The notes: generated by a model from the sequence alone, not told the origin. A stretch of DNA of 64,000 nt from Guadua angustifolia (GCA_036346375.1 JAYEVE010001401.1:124001-188000), one strand, 5' to 3'; positions 1-13,992 are shown, numbered from the stretch's first letter. Numbers and translations: made by a program.

Positions 1-252
1 TAGACAACACCACAAAGATGGTGAAATCATAATTTTATTACTTTCATATACTAATGAGTCTTACATAACATTAGAGGGACACATGAACACATGAGTCTTA
101 CATAACAGTATTCAAGGTACCCACTGATTCATCGGTCCAAACTTTTGTACACTAGAAAACTAAAAACTGAAAAGTGAAAACTGAAAACTGGTAGGGAACA
201 ATGAAAACTGAAGAGTGACAACTTGATTCAGACTTGATTGGCATCCAGACTT
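1..252. other. AT-rich host sequence, no gene seen
   Basis: No convincing coding region. There is a short run of imperfect direct repeats of the type aactgaaaagtg at about 160-220. The stretch leads into the 90-bp tandem repeat and is the left flank of the large LTR retrotransposon. Confidence 0.5.
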
Positions 253-473
253 GAGCTACATCCAGGCTTGGCATCCACTTCATCAGGATATTGGCCTCCA
301 TATTCATCAACTCCCCATGTAAGATAGAACTTAAGTAAGCATGAGCTACATCCAGACTTGGCATCCACTTCATTAGGATATTGGCCAGCATATTCATCAA
401 CTACCCATGTAAGATAGAACTTAAATAAGCATGAGCTACATCCAGACTTGGCATCCACTTTATCAGGAACTTA
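253..473. repeat. 90-bp tandem repeat, about 2.5 copies
   Basis: The word gagctacatccag recurs at 253, 343 and 433, exactly 90 bp apart. The third copy is cut by the LTR element at 474 and resumes at 10526 (acttaagtaagca), where it lacks part of the unit. Because 90 is a multiple of three, a minus-strand frame stays open through all copies with a 30-residue period. This is probably a by-product of the repeat, and I recognise no protein in it. Confidence 0.85.
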
Positions 474-3400
474 TGTAACACCCCGGCGCCCAACGCACCG
501 CAAATGCTAACAAAAGACTCTAAATAACGCTTACAACAATCCGGAACCACCCTTGCCCAGAGTGTTCCCAACAAGAACCAAGAAATAAAATCGCGACAAG
601 AAGTTCAAATGACCTAAGGACTCAACGAACGAGTCACTAAACCTTTTACCTCTAATAAAAGGTTGAAACTGACCTTGAAACTCTCTAAACTAGCTTAAAA
701 CTAAGTCACCAATTTTTAGAAAAATTTCGGCATGACCTCTCTAAACAGTAGGACATCCACCCAGCAGACAGAAACAATTGCAGTTATGATATCATTCTAG
801 CAGGTCCTTAGTTAATCAATCACACAACCAACATAACTTAATAACTACACCACGACGAACGACATATTACAACCATAATCAATACAACCAGGCTTTTCAA
901 ATCGATTAAATGATTTGATGCATACGTGCTTGTGCTACTACTCCCCCCATGCATGCCGGTTTCAATGTACCTGCATCAACACAAAAAAAACGTGAGTCGA
1001 TGACTCAGCAAAGTACACGAGAATAACGATTCCAAATTATCACAAGTAAACAAAAGCTTAACCATATGAGCAAGTAATGCAAAAGAAGCAATATCCGGAC
1101 AATACGCATTTATACCCATTTAAAGCAATGAATTGACTATACCAAAAGGAAAATTACTGCAAACAAGCCATCAACTTGATAATAAATCCATTCATCGCCA
1201 AAGAAGCAATACTTAACTCTAATTCACAATGTCTCCCGACTCAACTACCCCTCGTTACAACTCAACCATTTTCATCTATTGCATATAATTTTATAACTCG
1301 ACTTCACTCCACGATATTCATACAACATAATTCGCAAAGCAAAGAAAGCGCTAATTCATCAAATCCAATTCAATCTCCTTTTTTGGGTTGAATCACGACT
1401 CAACCTTCAATTACCAAAATCACCATCTATATGACCGCCATTTACCACAACACTCATTATTAAAGATGCAATGCACATGAATGCTCATTGCCATGCGTGA
1501 ATGCTCATTGCCATGCGCGTGAAATGCTCATTGCCATCGGCGTGAATGCTCATTGCCATGCATGTCTGCAGTCTTCTTGAGTGCCCACCCGTCGGTGTGC
1601 ACCTCACGTCCCTTCCATCCGTAGATGGAAGGTGCCTACTCTTCTTGTCTCGCACCCATTCACCTCGATGAATGGGACTACGAGGTAGGACTTTCGTGTT
1701 CACTACGTGTGAACACAGAGGCCCTGTATCGGCATGGGTCGTCTCTTCCATTATGAATGCACAAATGCAATTTTCATGAATGAAATGCAACTTTTCATTC
1801 AATGCCAACACTAACATACCATAACCACATACATACACATAGCCAATTCCCACATTCATAAGTTGCCAGCGATACTAGACTAAGCAGATTCAACAAAAGG
1901 CGTGATAACCCATTCTGACATTTCGGTCATGCAATTCAATCATACGACCAAGAGCCACGCTCACCACAATACACTTGCAATTAAATACTCAACTCAATTC
2001 CCCAAAGCGAGCACGATTAAATACAACTCTTGTAAAGTAACCACGAGTATCCACGCACCCTATACTCGCTACTCATTGCAATATTAACAAAGGTACGATA
2101 AACTTACAGAATTACGACTTACTAGTGACCACTCGAATCCAATAGTTAATCACGTCCTCGAAGGGACGATCAGCAATATAACTCATACTTGCCACAATCG
2201 ATAAAATTAGCCATAAGCGGATAAATAACAACGAACAATCCAACTAGGCACACAACTCGATGTACTTGCCTTACCAATCACGTGAGGCAGCAGCGAGTCG
2301 AGACTACCCAAGACACTCTCCTTGAGCTTGCCCTACGGGTTGTCATCCAATGAAGTCAAAGAGAAGGGCAGATTAGATAAGGGAGCAAGAAGACCACCAT
2401 CTTCTGCTTTTAATCTTCTCCCACTATCCCTTTTATTACCAATCACTAGAGATAAATACGAATCACTCATACTAATGGAAGCTGGTATATATGTATATAT
2501 ATCTTTAATCCACATTTCAAACAACTTGAGAATCTATTATAAGTAAAGGCGAAGATTAATCTAATAGCCGCTTGCATGCCACAGTGTTCAATTCCTTTTA
2601 AATAGCAGATTTAGTAACAATTAACACACAAACATGTATGCATTACAAACTAACAACTTGAGCAGAACTATACCAAAATAGGATCGCTAGTCCCACTTCA
2701 CCACTAAATCGAACTAGATACACTTGGTTCAATAAGGACAATTAAAACCAATGCATTTGGATAGTTATTACACTATCGCCGAGAACTTCTTGCCAACCGA
2801 ATTGGGTGTATACATATGAAGAGCAGGCTAAATTACATGATAATATTGAGAGGTTGATTCGAACATAGTAACTTCACTAGATCCTAAATGTAGTGTTGTC
2901 ATAGAGCTAAGCATATAGCAAGAATCAAAGAAATGATCAAATTTCCTACATCAAGAACATGCATGATAACGATATGATCTCATCATTCTCATCTTATATA
3001 AAATATCATGATCACATTCATCAACAGATTCCCTTAAATCTCATTCATTGTTATTCACCATGTCCTACCCGAACTAGTGATGTCCATATGGCGATAACAT
3101 GCATTAGCGATTCATCAAGCAAATTAATCATGGCATTCAATCTTCAACTCACAAAGCTCAAACAATCGATGCACTTGCAAGTACATCGAAAAATGATCAG
3201 AAGCATCAGTTGATTAGAAGCATCATACACAAATACATATATAGTCCGATGATCTTCAAAAGAACATGATAACATGGCATCAACGACAATTAATCCTAGC
3301 CAACATTGATAAACTTGGGAGCATGACATCGATTCTAGCATTTCAAAGCCCATCTCTCAACTTTGCACACATCACTCACTGCGATACCACAACCTAAACC

Positions 3401-4107
3401 TTCTAAGCATTTCATCGAACACCTAGCATGCACAGAAAACACCCAAGCCAGACTTACCTCAAAGCTCATCCATGGAGGAAGGAGGGAGGTGGGAGCACTT
3501 CGGCTAGCACTGGGGAAACCGCCGGCAGGGGGAAAAGCAAGGCAGAGCTGCTGCTGCAGCTCCGTGATCCTTAGTCTTCTTTGCTCAGGGGAGAAAGAAC
3601 GCGGCTTTGGCTGCTCTTGGACTCTTCTTGGCAGCTACCTCAAGCGCTCTCTGCCGTCGGCTGAGGAAGATAGCCAGGCGACGCCAGGGAAAGGGGAGGA
3701 AGGCGATGGCAGGTGGAAGCAGCAGGACTCGGCGGGAGTTAAGCAGACCGGCGAGCCTGCAGTGGTCTGCCGGAATCGGCCGGGGTGGTGGGAGGCGCGA
3801 GCGCCGGCCGAGGACAAGGTGGCGCCGAGCAGGGAAGGCGACAGGCGTCGCCGACCGATGGAGAGGCAACCAGGAGGAGTCGGCTGGAGGAGGGCGAGGG
3901 CGGGGAGACAACTCGGTGGGGAAGGGAGGCGGTGAGTGGCGGTGGGAGGATTTTGCTGGGAAAAAAATTTGGAAAGGAGCTAGGGTTTAGAGCCCCTCTC
4001 ACCACTTGGGCCAACGCAGGCCAAAAACGGCCCACACAGCCCAAGCATAGCCCAAGAAAATTCAGAACTCAAATGGAATTCTTAATTTGCTACACTGGAA
4101 TATTACA
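474..4107 (-). repeat. 3' LTR of element R1
   Basis: Starts tgtaacaccccgg and ends tggaatattaca in plus orientation. It has an AT-rich part with short repeats of the form tgctcattgccatg (about 1480-1565) and a GC-rich part (about 3470-3990) next to the transcriptional start side on the minus strand. The GC-rich part holds long open frames on both strands, but they differ from the partner LTR by indels, so I do not call genes there. Confidence 0.92.
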
Positions 4108-4120
4108 TTCTCCCCCCTTT
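4108..4120 (-). other. Polypurine tract of element R1
   Basis: The minus-strand reading is aaaggggggagaa, directly next to the 3' LTR. This is the usual plus-strand primer for LTR retrotransposons and fixes the orientation. Element R2 has a matching tract (42369-42382). Confidence 0.9.
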
Positions 4121-6840
4121 AACGGAATTCGACCCCGAATTCGAAGAAGACCAACCAAAAACCCCAAGTCCACATGGGACTTAAAACCTCTTGGCAAACT
4201 CACAACACCCACGCAAGGACTTCAAACGGACATAAACGATAAACTAAATTCCCAAATCCAACTATTAACAAAAGGGATTTAGCTTAACTCAAATAAATGC
4301 AACTTCTCACACAAGAACTCAGTCAAAGTCAATCAATAGGTCAAAGTCCCAAATAACCACTGCCCAAGGTAAATGCTCACCACAGAACATTACACAACAA
4401 ATTATGAAATCCTTCGCTGCAACCATCTTAACACAAAAGTTCAGTCGCACGCTAGAAATGGTGACATAATTTACCTTCAACTTCCCAGTAGTTCACTACT
4501 AATGGTTAAACAAGCACCACCAAGGAACCACATCAAAAGTATAATCCTCAATTATTATCCACCTAAAATCCCTCGATTCTCATTAGCAAAGCTAACCACT
4601 TCCATCCTCTTCAAATAATGTGATAAAATGCACACCAAGGAAACTCAACTTTCAAGATAAACACTGCATTGAACTTTTACGGCTGCACTCCCAAATGACC
4701 AAAGAAAACTCAATTCTCAATATTATATTCAACACTATACCATAAGCTTCCATATTCTTTAACTCCAACTAGAGCATAAAGGAAATACAATTCCCTTTTG
4801 ACCAAATGAACCATGTACATCATCTTGAACCCAAGGCATTAAAATCTACCGCTAGAGGATCTTGATAAAGCCCAATCATCACTCATTTCTTCTTCCAAAG
4901 CCAGTTGCAAGAAGACCCGATACTCTAACATCATATACATCACCCTAACACTCTCAAATCAATGCAATAAAATTCACATCGGGAGAACTCCACTTAAAAG
5001 AAACCCCACACAAGTCGCGACAAAAGTTCTCATAAAACCTAGAAACAACTCAGTTTACTTTAACCAAAGCAAAATCTCTCACATTAAACCAAAACCAACG
5101 TTTGGCAAAGGAAACCGATTCTCAAATTACGCATCTGTACTCATAACCATCACATTCTTACTCAGGAGAAAAAGAAGCTCATTCCCACAACAATCACTTC
5201 ACTATCAAAATCGTTTACGAAACATTCACCAGATTCACACCTTGAGATACTCGCCAACACATCACACGACTCTAATCAAATCCAGCTCTAGTCAACATAG
5301 AGCGGTAAAACCCAATCTATCTTTAATTACTTTCTACTATTCACATAACTACCACTGGTCATAATATCATCAACCCTAACCAAATCTGTCTCATAACACA
5401 CCTCGATAAGATCTCCACTAAACATATTCCATAGATAAGGCTTCCAAACAAACATTTGTCAAAGACAAGGAAAAACCCATCATTCATACAACCATTCTAT
5501 ATATATATATTCATTCTTTAGTTTCACATCGAGTAGATCATTTTTTTGTCGATCCACCATTTAATTGACTCGTAAGCAACATAAATCAATTACTCTCATG
5601 CCTTTGCGCTAATATACTCCGGTACTTTACATCAACATCATACTATAATATATTCATCCATAGAAGATTCTAGACCCTCGCAATCATGACCAATACTAGA
5701 CTTACCGGTACACCAATCTCGCACTTCCAATCAATTTTCATGATTCACCACTATTGCAATAATTCTAATCAACTTTTTCACTTTAAAATCACCTACCATT
5801 CCAATTAGTCATTCTGTACCACGCATTACATTTGGGTGCCTGTATATAATCAATGACCCCCGTTAACAGAAGCAGTAACCTACATCATCTGAAATCTCTA
5901 ACAAACCATCATACACTCAACGTCTTAAACGTCCCTGCGTCGCGTACTCAACCATTGAGTAAATCCACGATTCTTAAGTATGAGCAACAACAAAAACATC
6001 TTTCCTTCCAGAAAAACCCAATCATAAAGCATAAGAGAATTCGACTCTCGAATTCCCAACTCCGACGGGGAACAACTCCTCAAACAAATCTCAAGATTTA
6101 TGACTTCTAGAAAGGAAAAGAGATGCATGGGACAAACCCAAATGATCAACCAAATCCCCCTCGATTACACTTTAACACCAAAAATCCACACGATTTAAGT
6201 TTTGCACCAAGAAAACTTCAATAACTTCCTTAAAGGGAGAGAACAACAACTACAATAATTTTCTTCACAAGGCAACCCACAATATCCAACAAAAACCAAA
6301 GAATCCAGCAAAAACCAAACTCCAGAACGGTAAAAGCAATCCAAAAGAATTCACTACCAAACTTTCTCTTTGCCTCCGAAGGATTGAAGCCAAAAGATAC
6401 CGACCTTCCCCATTCACACTCTAACTTATGCCACAACAAACAACGACCCTCACCTCGAGAGGTTCTCATATTTCAAAGGGCTTTAACCAGCCACACCAAC
6501 ATCCAAGACCCTTAACACAGACCAAAGTATGAGGACGAAAACATAATGATTCAAACAATCCATTTACAATCAAAGCAATATGCAACAATAATTTAACATG
6601 CGATCATCAAAGCTTAAATGCAACAATTAAGCGTAATGCAATGATACCCATCCCTTCCTACTGCGCACCAGAGTGTGTCAAGTTTTAAATTAATGAACCA
6701 CGCTATTCCAGATTTTAAGGTTATCGCCCTGAGACCAAATTTTAAAAGTAGATACCTATGCCATGTTTCTAATTCCACACAACAACTTTTAGTTTACTCT
6801 AGAGTAAATTACTAAATTCACATCCACGGACCTAAAGCCC
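4121..6840 (-). other. Non-coding core of element R1
   Basis: About 2.7 kb between primer site and purine tract. Frames are short (at most about 85 codons) and none resembles retroviral-type proteins. It is homologous in reverse complement to the core of element R2 (39589-42368): both share the sequence next to the primer site (agcgggctt...aggtccgtgg) and next to the purine tract (gaattcggggtcgaattcc). Conservation of a core without coding capacity suggests RNA-level signals such as dimerisation or packaging, which is inference. Confidence 0.8.
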
Positions 6841-6852
6841 GCTCTGATACCA
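6841..6852 (-). other. Primer-binding site (initiator Met tRNA) of element R1
   Basis: The minus strand reads TGGTATCAGAGC two bases after the LTR end. This is the complement of the 3' end of plant initiator Met tRNA and the commonest primer site in plant LTR retrotransposons. Confidence 0.95.
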
Positions 6853-6854
6853 AC

Positions 6855-9800
6855 TGTAACACCCCGGCGCCAACGCACCGCAAATGCTACCAAAAGACTC
6901 TAAATAACGCTTACAACAATCCGGAACCACCATTGCCCAGAGTGTTCCCAACAAGAACCAAGAAATAAAATCGCGACAAGAAGTTCAAATGACCTAAGGA
7001 CTCAACGAACGAGTCACTAAACCTTTTACCTCTAATAAAAGGTTGAAACTGACCTTGAAACTCTCTAAACTAGCTTAAAACTAAGTCACCAATTTTAGAA
7101 AAATTTGGCATGACCTCTCTAAGCATGAGGACATCCACCCGTGAGCAGAAACAATTGCGGTTATGATATCATTCTAGCGGGTCCTTAGTTAATCAATCAC
7201 ACAACCAACATAACTTAATAACTACACCACGACGAACGACATATTACAACCATAATCAATACAACCAGGCTTTTCAAATCGATTAAATGATTTGATGCAT
7301 ACGTACTTGTGCTACTACTCCCCCCATGCATGCCGGTTTCAATGTACCTGCATCAACACAAAAAAAACGTGAGTCGATGACTCAGCAAAGTACACGAGAA
7401 TAACGATTCCAAATTATCACAAGTAAACAAAAGCTTAACCATATGAGCAAGTAATGCAAAAGAAGCAATATCCGGACAATACGCATTTATACCCATTTAA
7501 AGCAATGAATTGACTACACCAAAAGGAAAATTACTGCAAACAAGCCATCAACTTGATAATAAATCCATTCATCGCCAAAGAAGCAATACTTAACTCTAAT
7601 TCACAATGTCTCCGACTCAACTACCCTCGTTACAACTCAACCATTTTCATCTATTGCATATAATTTTATAACTCGACTTCACTCCACGATATTCATACAA
7701 CATAATCGCAGCAAAGCAAAACGCGCTAATTCATCAAATCAATTCAATCTCCTTTTTTTTGGGTTGAATCCACGACTCAACCTTCAATTACCAAAATCAC
7801 CATCCATATGACACGCCATTTACCACAACACTCATTATTAAAGATGCAATGCACATGAATGCTCATTGCCATGCACGTGAATGCTCATTGCCATGCGCGT
7901 GAAATGCTCATTGCCATGCGCGTGAATGCTCATTGCCATGCATGTACCGATACTGCTGAGTGCCCACCCGTCGGTGTGCACCCTCACGTCCCTTCCATCC
8001 CGTAGATGGAAGGTGCCTACTCTTACTGTCTCGCTCCCATTCACCTCGATGAATGGGACTACGAGGTAGGACTTTCGTGTTCACTACGTGTGAACACAGA
8101 GGCCCGCATCAGCATGGGTCGCCTCTTCCATTATGAATGCACAAATGCAATTTTCATGAATGAAATGCAACTTTTCATTCAATGCCAACACTAACATACC
8201 ATAACCACATACATACACATAGCCAATTCCCACATTCATAAGTTGCCAACGATACTAGACTAAACAGATTCAACAAAAGACGTGATAACCCATTACAGCA
8301 TTTCGGTCATGCAATTCAATCATACAGCCACCGAGCCACGCTCACCACAATACACTTGCAATTAAATACTCAACTCAATTCCCCAAACGAGCATAGTTAA
8401 ATACAACTCTTGTAAAGTAACCACGAGTATCCACGCACCCCATACTCGCTACTCATTGCAATATTAACAAAGGTACAGTAAACTTACCGGAATTACGGCT
8501 TACTAGTGACCACTCGAATCCAATAGTTAATCACGTCCTCGAAGGGACGATCAGCAATATAACTCATACTTGCCACAATCGATAAAATTAGCCACAAACA
8601 GATAAATAACAACGAACAATCCAACTAGGCACACAACTCGATGTACTTGCCTTTACCGTCACGTGAGGCAACGCGGGGTCGAGACCACCCCCGAAGACAC
8701 TCTCCTTGAGCTTGCACTACCTGGGCTGTCATCCAATGAAGTCAAAGAGAAGGGCAGATTAGATAAGGGAGCAAGAAGACCACCATCTTCTGCTTTTAAT
8801 CTTCTCCCACTATCCCTTTTATTACCAATCACTAGAGATAAATACGAATCACTCATACTAATGGAAGCTGGTATATATGTATATATATCTTTAATCCACA
8901 TTTCAAACAACTTGAGAATCTATTATAAGTAAAGGCCGAAGATTAATCTAATAGCCCGCTTGCATGCCCTGGTGTTCCATTCCTTTTAAATAGTAGATTT
9001 AGTAACAATTAACACACAAACATGTATGCATTACAAACTAACAACTTGAACAGAACTATACCAAAATAGGATCGCTAGTCCCACTTCACCACTAAATCAG
9101 AACTAGATACACTTGGTTCAATAAGGACAATTAAAACCAATGCATTTGGATAGTTATTACACTATCGCTGAGAACTTACTGCCAACTTCGAATTGGGTGT
9201 ATACATATGAAGAGTAGGCTAAATTACATGATAATATTCAGAGGTTGATTCCAGAACATAGTAACTTCACTAGATCCTAAATGTAGTGTTGTCATAGAGC
9301 TAAGCATATAGCAAGAATCAAAGAAATGATCAAATTTCCTACATCAAGAACATGCATGATAACGATATGATCTCATCATTCTCATCTTATATAAAATATC
9401 ATGATCACATTCATCACAACAGATTCCCTTAAATCTCATTCATTGTTATTCACCACGTCCTACCCGAACTAGTGATGTCCATATGGCGATAACATGCATT
9501 AGCGATTCATCAAGCAAATTAATCATGGCATTCAATCTTCAACTCACAAAGCTCAAACAATCGATGCACTTGCAAGTACATCGAAAAATGATCAGAAGCA
9601 TCAGTTGATTAGAAGCATCATACACAAATACATATATAGTCCGATGATCTTCAAAAGAACATGATAACATGGCATCAACGACAATTAATCCTAGCCAACA
9701 TTGATAAACTTGGGAGCATGACATCGATTCTAGCATTTCAAAGCCCATCTCTCAACTTTGCACACATCACTCACTGCGATACCATAACCTAAACCTTCTA

Positions 9801-10525
9801 AGCATTTCATCGAACACCTAGCATGCACTGAAAACACCCAAGCCGACTTACCTCAAAGCTCATCCATAGAGGAAGGAGGGAGGTGGGAACACCGGCTAGC
9901 ATCGGGGAAACCGGCGGCAGGGGGAAAAGCAAGGCAGAGCTGCTGCTGCAGCTCCGTGATCATTAGTCTTCTTGCTCGGCGAGGAGAAGAACGCTGGCTT
10001 TGGCTGCTGCTGGACCTGCTGCCACTGGCTGCCTCAACTGCCTCGCCTCTTGCCGTCATTTGAGGAAGATAGCCGAGCGACGCCAGGAAAGGGAGGAAGG
10101 CGATGGTAGGGGAAAGCAGCAGGACTCGGCAGAGTTAAAGACCGGCAGGAGCTGGAGGTGGCTGCCGGGAATCGACAGGGGTGGCGGGGAGACTGCCAGG
10201 CGCCGGCCAGGGGGAGCAAGGTGGCGCCGAGCCAGGGGAAGGCGACCAGGGGCGTCGCCGACCGACTGGAGAGGCAGCACAGGGAGGAGTCGGCCTGGAG
10301 GGGAGGGCGCAGGGGCCAGGGAGACAACTCGGTGGGGAAGGGAGCAGGTGAGTGGCGGCTGGGAGGGATTGGCTGGGAAAAAAAATTGGGAAAGGAGCTA
10401 GGGTTTAGAGCCCCTCTCACCACTTGGGCCAACGCAGGCCAAAAACGGCCCACACAGCCCAAGCATAGCCCAAGAAAATTCAGAACTCAAATGGAATTCT
10501 TAATTTGCTACACTGGAATATTACA
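6855..10525 (-). repeat. 5' LTR of element R1
   Basis: Direct repeat of 474-4107. It is followed at 10526 by the second copy of the ACTTA duplication. Long stretches are identical to the partner; differences cluster at sites such as 7108-7158 versus 729-780 and 7938-7985 versus 1558-1605, which contain CTG, CAG or CCGG words. Confidence 0.92.
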
Positions 10526-10530
10526 ACTTA

Positions 10531-11827
10531 AGTAAGCACTATTTTGGATTGCATAAGAACATATATAGCAAAACAGGCTGAATTCATAATAATAAAAATC
10601 CAAGTTAGAATCAGCGGTCACTTGGATAAGTTTCTGAAACAGATAGAAAGGGTATTTAGCAACTCATCGCAATGGACTATAAACATAGAATAGATAGTCA
10701 AGCACTTCAAGCACAAATTTCAAAGAATTATTATGAAAAACATTTAAACATACTTGCATTTCTAAGAATAAGACTTGATTTCAAGTGGGAATGGTATTGA
10801 CATGAAACACTATGAGAATACTCATGAAACTACTCAACAATGAAAGGGAGTACTACTAGCAGGAAACTATTGAGTACCGTTAAACTACTGAAAGGAAGTA
10901 CTATTAGCACAATATATAGAGAATGAACAATTAGAGTCTTCTTCTTCCCCAGCTTGAGCGACTGTGGGATGCAGCGGGCGCTCCGGTTCATCTTCTTCCC
11001 AAATCCTGATAGTAGGTAGCTGCTGCAGCTGGCACGAGTGTGAAGTCGCTAGGGAAGATGGGGAATGGGGAGCATTGTGGCGGGATGAGTGGCCGCGGGG
11101 CGATGCGAGTGCGAGGGCAAGGGGCGTGGCTTGTGGCTGCGGTAGATCGTGGCAACGGTGACTACGCAAGTGAAGCCGGGAAGGGGGAGGTGGCCAGGCC
11201 TGGGCTGGGACAAGCAGTTGCCCTACCTCTACATACATGGAATGCCATAGTTCGCACCCATTCCCTTTCAATCTAACAGTCACGATCATTATAGAGGCCC
11301 AAAGGACCAAGTATAGATGCACTAAGTATGCAATACCATCTGAAATCACCTTGTATCCAAGTGGGAAGAGCGTGTGCTGCACTTACACGAGGATCTGGGT
11401 TCGATCCCCCGTTTTTGCAGCTTGTGTCTTTTTTAAAAAACTTTATACTATTGATTGAAATTTGTTGGAAGATTTTCCCTCTTATGTTATGAATATTATA
11501 AATTGCTATTTGAATTTTTCTTTTTTTTGTAAAAATTCAAAATATTGCTTGAATTCAAAATAAACACCATGAAATACTAATTATCATTTATTAAATAATC
11601 AAAACACACATGGAATTTTTCTTTTTATAAAAATTCAAAATATGATTCACAATTCTCTCTATATGACTTAGGTTAGACCCAAACAAAGACTTTGACTGTA
11701 GGTTGTTCTAATTTTCACTCATATTGCAATGTATGTAGCATTTAGGCTATTACAGTATCACTACAGCATTTGGGCTATGGTCACTCATGTTACATTGGTG
11801 CATGTTGCTATTTGTGGTGGCTAATAG
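10531..11827. other. Host or unidentified repeat sequence between R1 and CACTA A
   Basis: Continues the host sequence interrupted at 474. A GC-rich patch at about 10940-11220 carries overlapping open frames on both strands (longest 165 codons, minus, 10885-11382), but these have no recognisable domain and a low-complexity Pro/Ser/His composition, so no gene is called. The remainder to 11827 is AT-rich and featureless apart from a possible tRNA-derived segment. Confidence 0.45.
11370..11425 (+). repeat. Possible tRNA-derived (SINE-like) segment
   Basis: The sequence ggatctgggttcgatccccc at 11392-11411 matches the T-arm/B-box of a tRNA gene (GGTTCGAnnCC), and an A-box-like stretch gagcgtgtgctgc lies upstream. 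No full cloverleaf can be folded by eye, so this is more likely a SINE or tRNA relic than a working tRNA. Confidence 0.3.
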
Positions 11828-13977
11828 ATACCGTCAGGATACTCCAAGGTCTCGGTGGAGGAGGTCTGCCTAGGGAATGAGGACCTTGACCTCGAAATTC
11901 CTGGAGGTGACGGGACTACGAAGCTAGGAGAGGCAGCACATAATTTCATCCTGTGACGCAAACGGTACATAATTTTTAGAGATAACATGGACGTGTCCTC
12001 TCCGCGAAGAAGCCCGAGAAGAAACCTGTCTCCTCCCAAGAAGGCGTCGACTCCTACACCACCTCCTGCGCATATAAGCCCGACAAGAAGCCCGTCTCCT
12101 CCCAAGAAGGCACCGTCTCCTACACCATCTCCTGCGCATATAAGCCCCGGAAGAAGCCCGTCTCCTCCCAAGAAGGCGCCGACTCCTACACTACCTCCCG
12201 CGGACATAAGCGCCACAAGAAGCCCGTCTCCTCCCAAGAAGGCACCGACCAAGGAAAACAAGCCAGCTCGGCCAGCAGCTCCCAAGAAGATGGGGTCCTC
12301 CACCCAATCCAAGAAGCTGGGTCCACTTCCAAAGCTGCCATATGATATGACCGATGAGGAGACTAAGAAGATAGTAAAAGGCGAGGTAACTAAATTTCTT
12401 AGACCCAAGTCACTAGAGAAGAAGGTTCAACATAGCACACAAGAATTTCACAAAGGCTTGATGACTATTAAAAATTTAAAGGATAAAAAAGAAATGCCTC
12501 GCCAATCAAACTACGAGCGCACATTGAGTAAGGAATGCCCCAAGAAGAAGATGTTAGCTGAGGGGAAGGGTAAGGAGATGCTACAATTCTTCGATGAAAC
12601 TGGCCTTGACGCAAATCAAATATTAGGCATGGCAAAGATTGAGTTTGCCCAAGTAAGATGGCCATTTAAAGTGGGCGGATCATTGGTCAGGCGTGAGGAG
12701 CTGCCCCAGTGTAACATCCTGAAAATTTTGAATAGTAAAATAAAGATATAAAAATTTGGAAAATGAAATTGAATAAAATTTTTAATTAAAATTTAGAGAA
12801 GGAATCAAAATCTTATCCTTTATCTCAACATGTTGAAATCAACCTTAATCAAAGGATCAACTGCAAAATAAAATTTACAGATCAATCAAAATATGAAAAT
12901 GAATTGAAAATGAAATTCAATTAGAAATTTCATTTAATCATAAATTTTCCTGAATTTTGCTTTTAAGAAATCCAGTTAATGTAAATTGGAACAATAGATA
13001 AAGAGAGAAGCAAAAAGATTATAACAATAAAATAAATTATATGGAATTGGGAAAAACCCTAGTGACTCATTTATAAATTTGAAAATGTCATATCAAGCAT
13101 TTATGGGCAATTAAATGCTATTTAATAAACTTTGACTAGCAATAGTAATAATGTCAGAATTAAATGTAAATATTCTGTCATCATTGCAATCTGAAAATTT
13201 TATATTATCTTCCTCAGCAATAAGTTCATCAACAGTAAAAATATCAGAAATTAATAAATTAAGTAATATATTTAAAAATTCAAAAAGCAGAGCGAATGAA
13301 AACTAATACTTTGAATGTTAGAATTTTTATAAATTCCTGGAGCAGTAATTTGAGCTGAAAATATTACATAAGAGTCCTTAGCTCAAATAAATTTTAAAAA
13401 CAAAGTTTAAAAAATATTATAAAATATTCAGTCTCTCTGATAAATCCCAATCCGAAAATGGAAAAATGTGCACTGTACCTTGTCAGAATTATTGTAAATT
13501 CTGTGGATAATATTTTGCTCTGAAATTTACACAGTATGAAGATAAGCTCCTGACTATCACGCAATAAATTCCTCAATAAATTGGCATCATGATTACTAGC
13601 TTATTCAATGAACCTAATCATCCTCAGCCGCTGTTCATTTTCCATTTTGCTCGGCTGCCCCCATTGCTTTCTCTGCCATGTGGGACCCGAACCCTGTGCA
13701 GGCCCATGCGTCAGCCTCTCTCCCCTATCTTCTTCAACCCCAGCCGGTGAAGCCCCGAAGCAAATTCTTTCGCTCATCACTGTGCTCGCGTCATTCCTCA
13801 GCGCCTATCTTCTCCCAGCCAATACCGATCAACCACGAAGACTCCACGTGGCTTCCTCTCCCGTGTTTCCCGGGAACCATCATACCTCCTCATGTGCGCC
13901 ATCAATGCTTCTTGTCGCACCCAGGGAAGCTCCCATCCGAGCCAAGAACAACCGGCCAAGTTCATCCATACTCAGCA

Positions 13978-13992
13978 GCTATAAAAGGCGCC
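13978..13992 (+). promoter_or_regulatory. TATA box of the 5.6-kb LTR
   Basis: The sequence gctataaaaggcgcc lies about 1.27 kb into the LTR within a GC-rich patch. The other solo LTR has ctatttaagcgcc at a comparable place (33984-33996). The open frames around it (13608-14010) are taken as untranslated LTR leader. Confidence 0.6.

Larger units (their letters stand above)
474..10525 (-). mobile_element. Non-coding (LARD-like) LTR retrotransposon, element R1
   Basis: Two direct repeats of about 3.65 kb (474-4107 and 6855-10525), each starting TG and ending CA, flank a 2.75-kb core. Target-site duplication ACTTA lies at 469-473 and 10526-10530. On the minus strand the core starts with a primer-binding site matching the 3' end of initiator Met tRNA (6841-6852) and ends with a purine tract (4108-4120), so the element reads right to left. 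No gag, protease, RT or integrase is visible. The structure matches large retrotransposon derivatives: long LTRs, a non-coding core, and replication presumably by proteins from another element. It is related to 37079-45822. The LTRs are near-identical except at clustered sites, which suggests a recent insertion. Confidence 0.93.

Noticed and set aside
3363..4044. Overlapping long open frames on both strands in the GC-rich part of the R1 LTR (also 10000-10535)
   Set aside because: The same region in the partner LTR and in R2 breaks the frames with indels, composition is low-complexity, and no domain is seen. GC-rich sequence simply has few stops.
10885..11382. 165-codon minus-strand frame
   Set aside because: No family resemblance, and its composition is Pro/Ser/His low complexity; the plus strand is equally open there.
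11370..11425. Functional tRNA gene
   Set aside because: Only a B-box/T-arm match; no acceptor stem or anticodon arm could be paired.
11758..11775. cactacagcatttgg as the left end of CACTA A
   Set aside because: It does not match the inverse of the right end (CACTACTATGG) and has no subterminal repeats after it.
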